Below are positions 50,347-58,945 of a stretch of 64,000 bases of DNA, one piece after another (the first letter of the stretch is position 1; each line of letters opens with the position of its first letter). The stretch is taken from contig JBNJFG010000001.1 of NCBI GenBank assembly GCA_051746665.1, forward strand, positions 14,685 to 78,684, read 5' to 3'. The notes under the pieces are model-generated. The model was given only the letters and a program-made list of their open reading frames with translations, searched no databases and was not told where the DNA came from. Both the position numbers and the translations under genes were made by a program. The stretch is from Halanaerobium sp051746665. Its GTDB lineage: Bacteria; Bacillota; Halanaerobiia; Halanaerobiales; Halanaerobiaceae.

Positions 50347-51360
50347 ATGAAAAAATATATTTCAATTATTATAATTTTGTTTTTAAGTCTTTTTTTTCTA
50401 TCAGCTTGTGAAAATAGAAATTCAGAGGCGGACAATAGTATTGTTATTGCTGAACAATATGGCTTAGCCTATGCACCTGTACAATTAATCAAAGAGCTTG
50501 GTTTTTTAGAAAAAAATGATAAAAACTTAAAAATTGAATGGAAACAGTTAAGTAATACTACTTCTATTAGAGAATCAATGTTAGCTGGAGAAGTTGATAT
50601 TGCTTTTATGGCTATTCCACCTTTTTTAATTGCAAAAGATAAAGGAATGCAGTGGAAAATAATTTCTGGTCTTTCAGAAAGCCCTTTGGGTTTAATGACT
50701 AATAGAGAATATATAAACTCTACAGCAGATTTTAAAGCTGAAGATAAAATTGCTTTACCTCAACCAGGTAGTATCCAACATATTTTGCTTTCTATGTCAG
50801 CTCAAAGAGATTTTGAAGCAGCAGATAAATTTGATGATCAGCTGTTAACAATGAATCATCCTGATGCGATGAATGCTCTGCTGGCCGGTAGAGAAGCAGC
50901 TGCTCATTTTGCTTCACCACCCTATTTGTTTTTAGAAAGCAAAGAAAATGGAATAAAAAAAATCCTGAGTGGAAAAGAAGCTTTTGGGGGAGATTTCACC
51001 TTTATTATAGGAGTAAGCACTGAAGAGTTTTATCAACAGCAATCCCAAAATTATAGAATTTTTTTAGAAGCTTTAATGAAATCAATTAAATTCATAGAAA
51101 ATAATCGGGATGAGAGTGCAGAAATTCTAGCAGATAATTATGGTTTAACTAAAGCAGAAATGCAGGAATATCTTGACTGGCCGGGAATGAAATTTACTTC
51201 TGAAATTAAGGGTCTGAAAGAATTTATATCTTTTATGAGTAAAGAAGGATATTTATCCAAGAATAATTACAAGCGTTCTGAACTCATTTTTCCCGAAATA
51301 GAAATGAATATAGAAAAAGAAATCACTTCAGATAAAGCAGCTGATAGTGATGAAAAATAA
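50347..51360 (+). CDS. Nitrate/sulfonate/taurine-class ABC transporter substrate-binding lipoprotein (NMT1/SsuA-like)
   Basis: This exported lipoprotein binds a small ligand for the permease and ATPase that follow. The lipobox is LSAC at residues 18-21. The NMT1-type domain shows EQYGLAYAPVQLIKELGFLE, AGEVDIAFMAIPPFLIAKDKG and a hinge region ALPQPGSIQHILLSM. The ligand could be a sulfonate, a pyrimidine thiamine precursor or another compound; the family is broad. The gene begins 21 bases after the ATP-grasp gene and its 3' end overlaps the permease start. Its association with amino-sugar genes is unusual. Confidence 0.85.
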   Translation: MKKYISIIIILFLSLFFLSACENRNSEADNSIVIAEQYGLAYAPVQLIKELGFLEKNDKNLKIEWKQLSNTTSIRESMLAGEVDIAFMAIPPFLIAKDKGMQWKIISGLSESPLGLMTNREYINSTADFKAEDKIALPQPGSIQHILLSMSAQRDFEAADKFDDQLLTMNHPDAMNALLAGREAAAHFASPPYLFLESKENGIKKILSGKEAFGGDFTFIIGVSTEEFYQQQSQNYRIFLEALMKSIKFIENNRDESAEILADNYGLTKAEMQEYLDWPGMKFTSEIKGLKEFISFMSKEGYLSKNNYKRSELIFPEIEMNIEKEITSDKAADSDEK

Positions 51361-52120
51361 ATATAGTCAGCGTTTAGTCTGGATCGCTTTCCTATCATTA
51401 ATCTGGCAGTTAACAGCTGTTAGTGGTGTTTTTTCAGAAATGATATTTCCTGGTTTAGATCAAATTTTTTTAGCATTACTTGATTCTCTAAATGATGGAG
51501 TTCTAATTAAACAGATTGGATTTTCAATTTCAATTATTATACAGGGTCTACTTTTAGCTACTGCAGCAGCTTTGATTTTAGCACTTATATCTTATTTTTC
51601 TAAAAGTGCTGCAGGTTTGATTGATACTTTGACTGCTTTAGCTCACCCACTGCCTGGAATAGCTTTGATGCCTTTGATTTTGATCTGGTTTGGTTCCGGA
51701 AGAACTGCTATTTTAATTGTAATCATTCATTCTGTTTTATGGCCTTTAATTTTAAATTTGAGCACAGGGTTTAATTCAATCCCTGATATTTATACACTTA
51801 TTGCAAAAAATTATCGTTTAAATAAAGCAGAATTTATGTTTAAAATTTTGATTCCGGCCTCACTTCCATATTTTATTTCTGGCTTAAAAATAGCATGGGC
51901 CAGATCATGGCGTGCTTTAATCAGTGCGGAGATGCTTTTTGGTGCCATCAATAGTCTTGGTGGTCTGGGGTGGTATATTTTCCAAAAGCGTGTCTTTTTC
52001 GATTTGCCAGGAGTATTTGCAGGGATCATAGTAATTATAGTGATTGGAGTTTTAGTTGAAGATTTTATATTTAAAAAAATAGAAGAAAAAACAATTAAAA
52101 AATGGGGTATGTTGAAATGA
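51350..52120 (+). CDS. ABC transporter permease, SsuC/TauC type
   Basis: This is the membrane subunit of the SsuA-like transporter. It has about six hydrophobic segments. The ATPase-contact loop is at about residues 150-170 (AKNYRLNKAEFMFKILIPAS), with GLKIAWARSWRALISAEML and GGLGWYIF after it, all typical of the family. ATG 51350 is chosen; it overlaps the binding-protein stop by 11 bases, and GTG 51347 is the alternative. Its stop overlaps the ATPase start (ATGA). Confidence 0.87.
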   Translation: MKNKYSQRLVWIAFLSLIWQLTAVSGVFSEMIFPGLDQIFLALLDSLNDGVLIKQIGFSISIIIQGLLLATAAALILALISYFSKSAAGLIDTLTALAHPLPGIALMPLILIWFGSGRTAILIVIIHSVLWPLILNLSTGFNSIPDIYTLIAKNYRLNKAEFMFKILIPASLPYFISGLKIAWARSWRALISAEMLFGAINSLGGLGWYIFQKRVFFDLPGVFAGIIVIIVIGVLVEDFIFKKIEEKTIKKWGMLK

Positions 52121-52884
52121 GCTCCTTTTTAAAACTTGAAAATATAAGCAAAAATTTTGACACAGAAAGTGGTAATAAAATTGCTCTAAAAAATATTGAT
52201 CTTGAAATAAAAGAAAATGAGTTTTTAACTATTCTGGGTCCTTCAGGTTGTGGAAAATCAACTCTGCTTAAAATAATTGCTGGTTTTTTAAAAACAGATA
52301 CCGGGCAGATGTTTAAAGAAGGGAAGATATCTAAAGGGGCCGGTTTGGATAAAATTATGCTTTTTCAAAATTTTGAGCAATTATTTCCCTGGCAGAAAGT
52401 AATTGATAACGTTTCCTTTTCAGTTAAAGCTGCAGCTAAAAACAAAAATAAAAAATTAACAAAAGTTCAAATTAAAGAAAAATCTTTGAAATATCTAAAG
52501 GAAGTAAAACTTGAAAAATATCAAAATTATTATCCACATCAGCTTTCTGGAGGAATGAAACAAAGAGCGGCTTTAGCTAGAACTCTGGCCGCTGAAGGCG
52601 AAATTATGCTGATGGATGAGCCTTTTGGCAGTGTTGATAGTCAGACAAGACAGGAACTGCAGCTTCTATTGAATAATCTATGGCTGGAGGAAGAAAAAAC
52701 TATTATTTTTGTAACTCATGATATAAGAGAAGCAGTTTTCCTTTCCGAGCGAATAGTTCTTATGAAAAATGAGCCAGGAGAAATTATTAAAGTAATAAAA
52801 AATGAACTACCGCGTCCTCGTCGCCGCAGCAGTATAGAATTTAATCAACTTTTTGAGAAACTGCAGTCACTTTTGAATTCTTAA
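52117..52884 (+). CDS. ABC transporter ATP-binding protein, SsuB/TauB type
   Basis: This is the ATPase of the SsuA-like transporter, with Walker A (GPSGCGKSTLL), Q-loop FQNFEQLFPWQ (LFPW marks this class), signature LSGGMKQRAALAR, Walker B (IMLMDEPFGSVD) and switch THDIREA. The ATG at 52117 overlaps the permease stop (ATGA) and follows GGGG; an earlier in-frame ATG at 52102 has no ribosome site. The last 44 bases of the gene overlap the 3' end of the opposite-strand GT39-like gene. Confidence 0.9.
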   Translation: MSSFLKLENISKNFDTESGNKIALKNIDLEIKENEFLTILGPSGCGKSTLLKIIAGFLKTDTGQMFKEGKISKGAGLDKIMLFQNFEQLFPWQKVIDNVSFSVKAAAKNKNKKLTKVQIKEKSLKYLKEVKLEKYQNYYPHQLSGGMKQRAALARTLAAEGEIMLMDEPFGSVDSQTRQELQLLLNNLWLEEEKTIIFVTHDIREAVFLSERIVLMKNEPGEIIKVIKNELPRPRRRSSIEFNQLFEKLQSLLNS

Positions 52885-54475
52885 CTTTATAAATTTTAAT
52901 TGACCAGTTTTCATTTCCTATTTCTCTAACAATTCTTATTGCATAAGTTGAATTAGTAAATGTTTTTATCAGATCAGTTTCTTTTTTTAGAAACTTCTGC
53001 ATTTCTGAATAATAAGGATATAGATTACCATATAAAATGTTCCAGCTCGGACGGGTATTATAAATAAAATCCATTTCTTCAGGATAAATTATATATTCAA
53101 TTTTGTTTTTGGCTATATATTCTGCAAAAGAAAGATTATTTTCTTCTAAATAATCTAAATTTCTGTAATCAAATAGTTTACCATTTTCAAAATAATAATC
53201 AGTATTTAAATTTGCCAGAACTTTAGAATCTTGAGGGACGGCTTCTGCAATCTGTTCTAGATAATTTTGATAGTTGTAATGGCTGTCTTTTGCTATGGTT
53301 ATATAACTTGTTGAGCCTAAGCTGAATAATAAAATTATTATTAGGGCTGAACTTATTTTAAAATTATAATCTTTAATTAAATTAATGAAAATTAGATAAG
53401 AAATTGGAAAGATAAAAATAATAGAGCTTTGATTATATCTTCCAATAATTAAAAAGCCTAAATTTATAGCAAAAATACTTAAAAATAAATATTTATTAAC
53501 TCTATCTTGCTTATTAAAAAGTTTAATTATTGAGCAGATTATTAATACAGCAAAAAAGATAAGTTGAAATTTAATTGGAGGAATATAGTAGGTTCCGCTT
53601 ACTCTGTAAAATAATTTTTGATAAAAGCCTTTAAAATTTTCTAATTTTATTAAAAAAGAGTCTAAGACCCCAAGTTGAGCACCATAACTGCTGTAATTAT
53701 CAATGAAATTGGGATCAAATTGAAAGCTAAGGTAAACAAAGAATAAAGCAGAAAGAGCTAAAGTTATTCCAAAACAGAGATAAGTTTTTAAAGCTGCTTT
53801 TTTATTAAAAAACAAATTCCAACTGTAAATAATAATAAAAGGTAAGGCAATAATAAAAGCATTTGGATGAAAGCCAACTGCAGCTCCTAAAATTAGTCCC
53901 AGATAAATGTGTTTTTTAATTGAAGTTTTTGATGTTGAATTAGTTGAATTATGAGTATCAATATTTTTATTTCTAATATTTAAAATGTTTTTTAAAAAAT
54001 AATAATAGGCAGTTAAAAAAATAAAAACCAAAATAATTTCCTGTCTAGCAAGGTGAGAACTATAAATAAAGTGAATATCAGCTGCTAAGATTAGTAGTGC
54101 TCCCAAACTTAAACTTTTAGATTTAGTTATTAAAAAAGCTATTTTATAAAAAGTATAGAGAGCTAAACTTCCAGCTAGCAGTGAAATTAGACGAAAAGTA
54201 AAGATTCTATAGTCAAAAATTTTAATAAATATAATTTGAAGCAGATGAAAAAATATTTTTAAGGCATGGGGGTGTCGGGGTAGCAGATCAAAAAAACTTT
54301 CTGTAACTGCTAAATTACTTTTTTCCATAATTTCTCTTGAGAGCCCACTTAACCAGGCTTCATCCGAATGAATAAATGGAAAATTTGTTAGAAAAAAAAT
54401 ATTTATAATAAAAAAAAGTAAAATTAGATGCCAGACTTTAATTTTTTTGAATTTGTTTTTTAATGAAGAATACAT
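52841..54475 (-). CDS. GT39-like (ArnT/PMT family) membrane glycosyltransferase
   Basis: This is a large membrane protein with about twelve hydrophobic segments and a C-terminal soluble part. The first loop carries FIHSDEAWLSGLSREIME, matching the Asp-Glu motif of GT-C enzymes such as ArnT and protein mannosyltransferases that use a lipid-linked sugar donor. ArnT transfers aminoarabinose from undecaprenyl phosphate to lipid A. The nearby WecE-type transaminase and ArnC-like GT2 suggest a similar path here for an amino sugar. Its 3' end overlaps the ABC ATPase gene by 44 bases on the other strand. The acceptor is unknown. Confidence 0.75.
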   Translation of the reverse strand: MYSSLKNKFKKIKVWHLILLFFIINIFFLTNFPFIHSDEAWLSGLSREIMEKSNLAVTESFFDLLPRHPHALKIFFHLLQIIFIKIFDYRIFTFRLISLLAGSLALYTFYKIAFLITKSKSLSLGALLILAADIHFIYSSHLARQEIILVFIFLTAYYYFLKNILNIRNKNIDTHNSTNSTSKTSIKKHIYLGLILGAAVGFHPNAFIIALPFIIIYSWNLFFNKKAALKTYLCFGITLALSALFFVYLSFQFDPNFIDNYSSYGAQLGVLDSFLIKLENFKGFYQKLFYRVSGTYYIPPIKFQLIFFAVLIICSIIKLFNKQDRVNKYLFLSIFAINLGFLIIGRYNQSSIIFIFPISYLIFINLIKDYNFKISSALIIILLFSLGSTSYITIAKDSHYNYQNYLEQIAEAVPQDSKVLANLNTDYYFENGKLFDYRNLDYLEENNLSFAEYIAKNKIEYIIYPEEMDFIYNTRPSWNILYGNLYPYYSEMQKFLKKETDLIKTFTNSTYAIRIVREIGNENWSIKIYKVKNSKVTAVSQKVD

Positions 54476-54704
54476 ATTAAAACTCCCTAAAAAATATTTT
54501 TATAGCATAATTCACAGTACAATTAGTATATCATAGTTGCTCTTAGCTTTAAAAATAGATGATTCGAAAAATGAATAAATAGCAAGACTTATTTGATAAT
54601 TGAATATACTATTAGCAAATGTTATAACTATAAGGGCTTAATATGTTTTATAATATTAATAGAGATTGTTCCAATTTTAACAATATAAATTTGGAGGTGG
54701 AAAA

Positions 54705-55625
54705 ATGAAAAAAACAGCAAAAGTATTATTTGTTTTATTAGCTTTTGCGATTATTCTCACAGGATGTGAAGCAGATATTTCTGTTCCTGGTGAAGTAGGT
54801 CAGGATATAATTACAGCTGAAGAAGCTCTTAAAATGATTGAAAAAGAAGAGGTAGTTGTAGTTGATACTCAAAAATCTGGTGATTTTGAAGATAAGCATC
54901 TAGAAGGTTCAGTAAATATTGCTAGAAACAATATTACAACTTTTGGACCTTATCCCAATATGCTGGCAGATGCTTCGAAAATTGAATCATCTTTAGGAGA
55001 TAATGGTATTTCAAATCAGACAAAAGTACTTATTTATGATAATAATAATAACATGGATTCAGCTCGTTTATGGTGGACAATGCTGGTTTATGGTCATGAT
55101 ACTGCTAATATGAAGGTGATTAGTGGTGGTTTAAATGCTTTAGAAGAAGCTGGAGGTACTTTTAGTTCAGGTGATTATGAAGCTGAAGCTGTAGAATATA
55201 CAGCAGCTGAAAAAAATGAGGATTTAATAGCTACTAAAGATGAGATACTGGCTCAGGTCAATAATCCTAGTGATGATGTTGCAATTTTAGATGTTAGAAC
55301 TTTAGATGAAGTTAATGAAGGGATTATTCCAGGAGCTATTCACATTAATTATGTAGATAATAATAAGGATAGTGGAGAATTTTATCCACCAAGCTATATT
55401 CAAAGATATTACCCTGATAATGATATTACACCAGATAAAGAGGTAATAATGTACTGCCAGACTTCAATTAGAGCTGCTCAGAGCTTTATAGCTTTACATA
55501 ATGCAGGCTATAGAGAATTAAAACTTTATGATGGAGCCTGGATTGAATGGTCATCAGATAGTTCTACACCAAAGGCAATGCCAACTGGTGCACCTGCAGA
55601 ACCAAGTTCTCAGGATGGATCTTAA
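54705..55625 (+). CDS. Exported rhodanese (thiosulfate sulfurtransferase) lipoprotein, tandem domain
   Basis: Rhodaneses move sulfane sulfur from thiosulfate to a thiol acceptor. The N-terminus is a lipoprotein signal (LTGC at residues 18-21). Domain 1 (about 35-160) has the inactive form of the catalytic loop (KVLIYDNNNNMDSARLWW, no Cys), as in classical two-domain rhodaneses. Domain 2 (about 175-285) has the active loop MYCQTSIRAAQ after AILDVRTLDEVNEG. It is followed 45 bases later by another exported rhodanese gene. In Halanaerobium-like anaerobes such proteins have been linked to thiosulfate-dependent sulfide formation; the role here is inferred. Confidence 0.88.
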   Translation: MKKTAKVLFVLLAFAIILTGCEADISVPGEVGQDIITAEEALKMIEKEEVVVVDTQKSGDFEDKHLEGSVNIARNNITTFGPYPNMLADASKIESSLGDNGISNQTKVLIYDNNNNMDSARLWWTMLVYGHDTANMKVISGGLNALEEAGGTFSSGDYEAEAVEYTAAEKNEDLIATKDEILAQVNNPSDDVAILDVRTLDEVNEGIIPGAIHINYVDNNKDSGEFYPPSYIQRYYPDNDITPDKEVIMYCQTSIRAAQSFIALHNAGYRELKLYDGAWIEWSSDSSTPKAMPTGAPAEPSSQDGS

Positions 55626-55670
55626 ACTAGTTAAGATTAATTATTTATCAAAAAATTAGGAGGAATATGA

Positions 55671-56573
55671 ATGAGAAAAAGAAGAATTTTATTATCAATG
55701 GCAATAGTTGTTATGGCTCTGCTGGTAGTTTCAACATCAGCATTTGCGGTATCGGATGCAGTAGAAGATGCAGTTAATGGGTATTTTGCAAATCTTCCTT
55801 CAGATAATGCTATGATTGGTCAAGAAGCATTTGTTGACAAAGTAAGAGCTGGAGAAGATCTATTTATTTTAGATATTAGACAGCCTGATGTTTATAATGA
55901 AGGACACGTTAAAGGTGCAGTTAATTTACCATGGGGTCCTGATGCAATTGCTGATAATTTAGACAAGTTACCTGGAGATAAAACTATTTATGTTTATTGT
56001 TATACAGGTCAAACAGCTAATCAGACTGTTGGTCTTTTAAACTTTGCTGGTTTTGAAGCAAAGTCAGTTAAATTTGGTTGGAACTTAGGTATTTCAAGAG
56101 TAGAAGGATATGAAGATGTTGTCGAAACTTCTAGTAATGAGCTGGGTGAAGTTACTGATTTTGAAATAAATCCTGAAATTAAAACAGCAGTTATAGATTA
56201 TTACAAAGGGCTTGCTGATGTTAGTGATTCAATGTATAAAAACTATAAGATTTCTGAAGATATGTTAAAAATGGCTTTAGATTCTGATGCAGATATGATG
56301 GTTGTATCTATCAGACAGTCTAGTGCTTTTTCTGAAGGTCATATTGAAAGTGCAGTTAATATTCCCTGGGGTGCTGGAATGGAAGAGTATTTCGGTCAAT
56401 TACCACAGGATAAGAAGTTAGTTGTCTATTGTTATACAGGTCAAACAGCTGGCCAAGCAGTTGCAGGTTTAAGAATGTTAGGTTATGATGCTGTATCACT
56501 AAATGGTGGTATGGGTACTTCTGCTAATGAGCCTTATGGTTGGTCAAACAAAGGTTATGAAGTAGTTCAGTAA
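55671..56573 (+). CDS. Exported tandem rhodanese with two active-site cysteines
   Basis: This is a secreted protein with a signal peptide (residues 1-26, ending AFA-VS) and two similar rhodanese domains. Domain 1 has ILDIRQPDVYNEGHVKGAVN and the loop YCYTGQTANQ with Cys110. Domain 2 has VSIRQSSAFSEGHIESAVN and YCYTGQTAGQ with Cys254. Both loops are intact and nearly identical, so an internal duplication is likely, and both sites may be active, unlike the lipoprotein upstream. The CYTGQTA loop differs from the CRxGxR loop of thiosulfate-type rhodaneses. A terminator follows the stop. Confidence 0.88.
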   Translation: MRKRRILLSMAIVVMALLVVSTSAFAVSDAVEDAVNGYFANLPSDNAMIGQEAFVDKVRAGEDLFILDIRQPDVYNEGHVKGAVNLPWGPDAIADNLDKLPGDKTIYVYCYTGQTANQTVGLLNFAGFEAKSVKFGWNLGISRVEGYEDVVETSSNELGEVTDFEINPEIKTAVIDYYKGLADVSDSMYKNYKISEDMLKMALDSDADMMVVSIRQSSAFSEGHIESAVNIPWGAGMEEYFGQLPQDKKLVVYCYTGQTAGQAVAGLRMLGYDAVSLNGGMGTSANEPYGWSNKGYEVVQ

Positions 56574-56613
56574 CTAAAATTATTTATATATATATCAAAT
56601 ATATACAAGAATT

Positions 56614-56648
56614 AAAGGAGCCTTTTGAGGCTCCTTTTGTTTTTTTTG
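56614..56648 (+). terminator. Intrinsic terminator after the rhodanese pair
   Basis: AAAGGAGCC and GGCTCCTTT form a perfect 9-bp stem with a 6-base loop, followed by a long T-rich run. Confidence 0.9.
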
Positions 56649-56679
56649 AAAGTATTTATTAAAAATTTTTAATAATAGC

Positions 56680-56708
56680 TTGACAAAATGTTGAAATAGT
56701 TTTAAAAT
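56680..56708 (+). promoter_or_regulatory. Strong sigma-A promoter of the amino-acid symporter operon
   Basis: TTGACA (56680-56685) and TAAAAT (56703-56708) are separated by exactly 17 bases. Confidence 0.8.
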
Positions 56709-56714
56709 ATAGAC

Positions 56715-56975
56715 AAGGATCATTTAATTAATTCTTAATATTAACAATGTATAATGAATTTTTGTAATAATAATTATTGCAAAAATATAATCAATATAAG
56801 GTCGGGAAAAGCTGATTAATCAAAAAAATTTAGGGGGTGCGAAAATTAAAATCATAAGTACATAAGTTTATTATTAAAAAATGATAAAATCAGCAGAACA
56901 GGGAAATTATTAAATCTATTACTTAATAAAGATTTACAAAAATTAAAAAACAAAAAATTTAGGGAGTGTTATTAA
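56715..56975 (+). promoter_or_regulatory. Long 5' leader of the amino-acid symporter gene
   Basis: About 260 bases separate the predicted transcript start from the coding region. No gene is evident. The segment AAAAAATTTAGGGGGTG (near 56824) is nearly repeated as AAAAAATTTAGGGAGTG just before the real start codon (near 56953). The first copy is a good ribosome site with no ATG, GTG or TTG start opening a useful frame; only very short frames follow. It may be a leader peptide with a rare start, or the remnant of a duplicated 5' region. Confidence 0.4.
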
Positions 56976-58163
56976 ATGATGAAAAAAATCGGATTAGTCC
57001 CAAGGTTACTAATAGGTATTATCTCTGGTATTCTAATTGGAATGTTTCTTCCAGAAACAGTTTCCAGATTACTTTATACATTTACACATATTTTTGGGGA
57101 ATTCTTAAATTACATAGTTCCATTTGTAATTTTAGCATTTATTATTCCTGGTATTGCAGAACTTGGTAATAAAGCTGGTAAACTTTTAGGTTCAACAGTT
57201 TTAATTGCATATGGTTCTACAATTACAGCAGGAACAATTGCTTATTTAATCGCTAGTAGAATTGTACCTGCTATTGTAGAGGCTGCTAATGTAGCAAATC
57301 CTGAAGAAGGTGGCCTAGAACCATTTCTAACTCTTGAAATACCAGCATTACTTGGAGTTATGACAGCCCTTGTTACAGCATTTGTAATCGGTATGGGAAT
57401 TAACCATATTCGACATAATGGTGATCACCAGAATCTATATGGATTTATGACAGAATTTAGAGATATTATTGTTCTTGTTATTGAAAATGTTATTATTCCA
57501 TTTTTACCATTCCATATTGCAGGTGTTTTTGCTAACATGGCTTTTTCCGGAACAGCATTTGAAACCTTAAATGTATTTGGAAGAGTATTTGCCTTAATTA
57601 TTGCTATGCATCTTGGTTATTTAGTAATTCTTTATACTATTGCAGGTAGTGTCTCAGGTAAAAATCCATTTAAGAGTCTTAAAAATATGATTCCTGCTTA
57701 TACAACTGCACTTGGTACAATGTCCAGTGCTGCAACAATTCCTGTAACACTTAAGAGTGCAAAGAAAAATAATATTACAGAAAAAATTGCTGATTTTGTA
57801 ATTCCTTTATGTGCAACTGTTCACCTTGCAGGTAGTACAATCACCTTAACAACCTGTGCTATTGCTGTAGTGCTCATCCAGGGTGGTACACCTCAGTTTG
57901 GTGAGTTTTTCCACTTTATTTTAATGTTGGGTGTAACAATGGTCGCTGCACCAGGTGTTCCAGGTGGAGCAGTTATGGCAGCTTTAGGTTTATTAACATC
58001 TATCTTAGGCTTTGGAGAAGGTGCAACAGCTTTAATGATTGGACTTTATCTTGCACAAGATAGTTTTGGTACAGCTACTAACGTAACTGGTGATGGTGCA
58101 ATTGCTATTCTAGTTGATGCTATTGGAAAGCGGACTGGAGCTATTAAAGAAGAAGCTGCATAA
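56976..58163 (+). CDS. SDF (DAACS) family sodium:amino acid symporter, probably serine/threonine
   Basis: This Na+-coupled carrier belongs to the GltPh/SstT/DctA family. Its 395 residues include hairpin 1 (GTMSSAATIPVTLK), segment 7 (STITLTTCAIAV), hairpin 2 (AAPGVPGGAVMAALG) and segment 8 (DSFGTATNVTGDGAIAI). Compared with GltPh, the Asp that binds the substrate amino group and the Asn/Asp of the Na+ site are kept, but the Arg that binds the side-chain carboxylate is Gly. This favours a neutral amino acid. Genes for a regulator, threonine dehydratase and RidA follow, which points to serine or threonine. Confidence 0.88.
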   Translation: MMKKIGLVPRLLIGIISGILIGMFLPETVSRLLYTFTHIFGEFLNYIVPFVILAFIIPGIAELGNKAGKLLGSTVLIAYGSTITAGTIAYLIASRIVPAIVEAANVANPEEGGLEPFLTLEIPALLGVMTALVTAFVIGMGINHIRHNGDHQNLYGFMTEFRDIIVLVIENVIIPFLPFHIAGVFANMAFSGTAFETLNVFGRVFALIIAMHLGYLVILYTIAGSVSGKNPFKSLKNMIPAYTTALGTMSSAATIPVTLKSAKKNNITEKIADFVIPLCATVHLAGSTITLTTCAIAVVLIQGGTPQFGEFFHFILMLGVTMVAAPGVPGGAVMAALGLLTSILGFGEGATALMIGLYLAQDSFGTATNVTGDGAIAILVDAIGKRTGAIKEEAA

Positions 58164-58178
58164 AGTGGAGGCTAGGTA

Positions 58179-58859
58179 ATGAGAATCTTAGTAGATGAAA
58201 AGCGAGAAGTCCATCCTTATCTTAATAATGTGAAATCAGTTGCTGAAGGTATATTTCAGTTTTTGGGAAAAGAAGCAGAAGTAGTATTACATGATTTGAG
58301 CAGACCAGAAGAGTCAATTATCTTTATTGCAGGGGAATTAACTGATAGAGAAATTGGTGGCCCAATTACTGATGTAGGATTAAAAAGGCTAAGAGATGAA
58401 AATAATCCTGATGATGTTTTAAATTACAAAAATGAGTTAGATGATGGAAGAATATTGAAGTCTTCTACTATGTTTGTAACAGATGATCAAGGTCAGGTAT
58501 TAGGTTGTCTCTGTGTTAATTATAATATTACTAATTTTTATATGATCGAAAATACAATTAAAAATTTCTGTGCTCTTGATGATAATAAAGATAAATCAAA
58601 TCAAGATATAAAGTCTCAACATGAAATTTTTGCCGATGATATAAATGATGTAATGGAAAAAATGCTGAGTAATGCAATTAAAGAAGTAGAAAAACCAATA
58701 CCTTATATGGAAAAAGATGATAAAATAAAGGTTATTGAATATCTCGACAAAAAGGGAGCATTTATGGTTAAAGGAGCTGTAGATCATACGGCAGAAAAGT
58801 TAAATGTTTCCCGTTACACTATTTATAATTATCTTAAAGAAGTAGACAATAATAAATAG
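58179..58859 (+). CDS. YheO-like PAS/helix-turn-helix transcriptional regulator
   Basis: This regulator has an N-terminal YheO-type PAS domain (about residues 10-125, with VAEGIFQFLGKEAEVVLHDL and GCLCVNYNIT) and a C-terminal helix-turn-helix (about 185-225, AEKLNVSRYTIYNYLKEV). The family includes DauR, which controls D-amino acid catabolism, and other members sit beside serine/threonine dehydratase or RidA genes. It lies 15 bases after the symporter gene with GGAGG upstream. It probably controls this operon in response to an amino acid or to 2-aminoacrylate. The ligand is not known. Confidence 0.9.
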   Translation: MRILVDEKREVHPYLNNVKSVAEGIFQFLGKEAEVVLHDLSRPEESIIFIAGELTDREIGGPITDVGLKRLRDENNPDDVLNYKNELDDGRILKSSTMFVTDDQGQVLGCLCVNYNITNFYMIENTIKNFCALDDNKDKSNQDIKSQHEIFADDINDVMEKMLSNAIKEVEKPIPYMEKDDKIKVIEYLDKKGAFMVKGAVDHTAEKLNVSRYTIYNYLKEVDNNK

Positions 58860-58945
58860 TATAGAAACTGTTATTTCATACTAAGAAAAGGTTTCAACCA
58901 TAAATAATAATGACGATTTTATGGCAATTAATAAGGAGGAGAAGG

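Noticed and set aside
56966..57169. Overlapping 67-codon frame at the start of the amino-acid symporter gene
   Set aside because: It is an alternative frame within the conserved symporter; its start overlaps the same ribosome site by chance.
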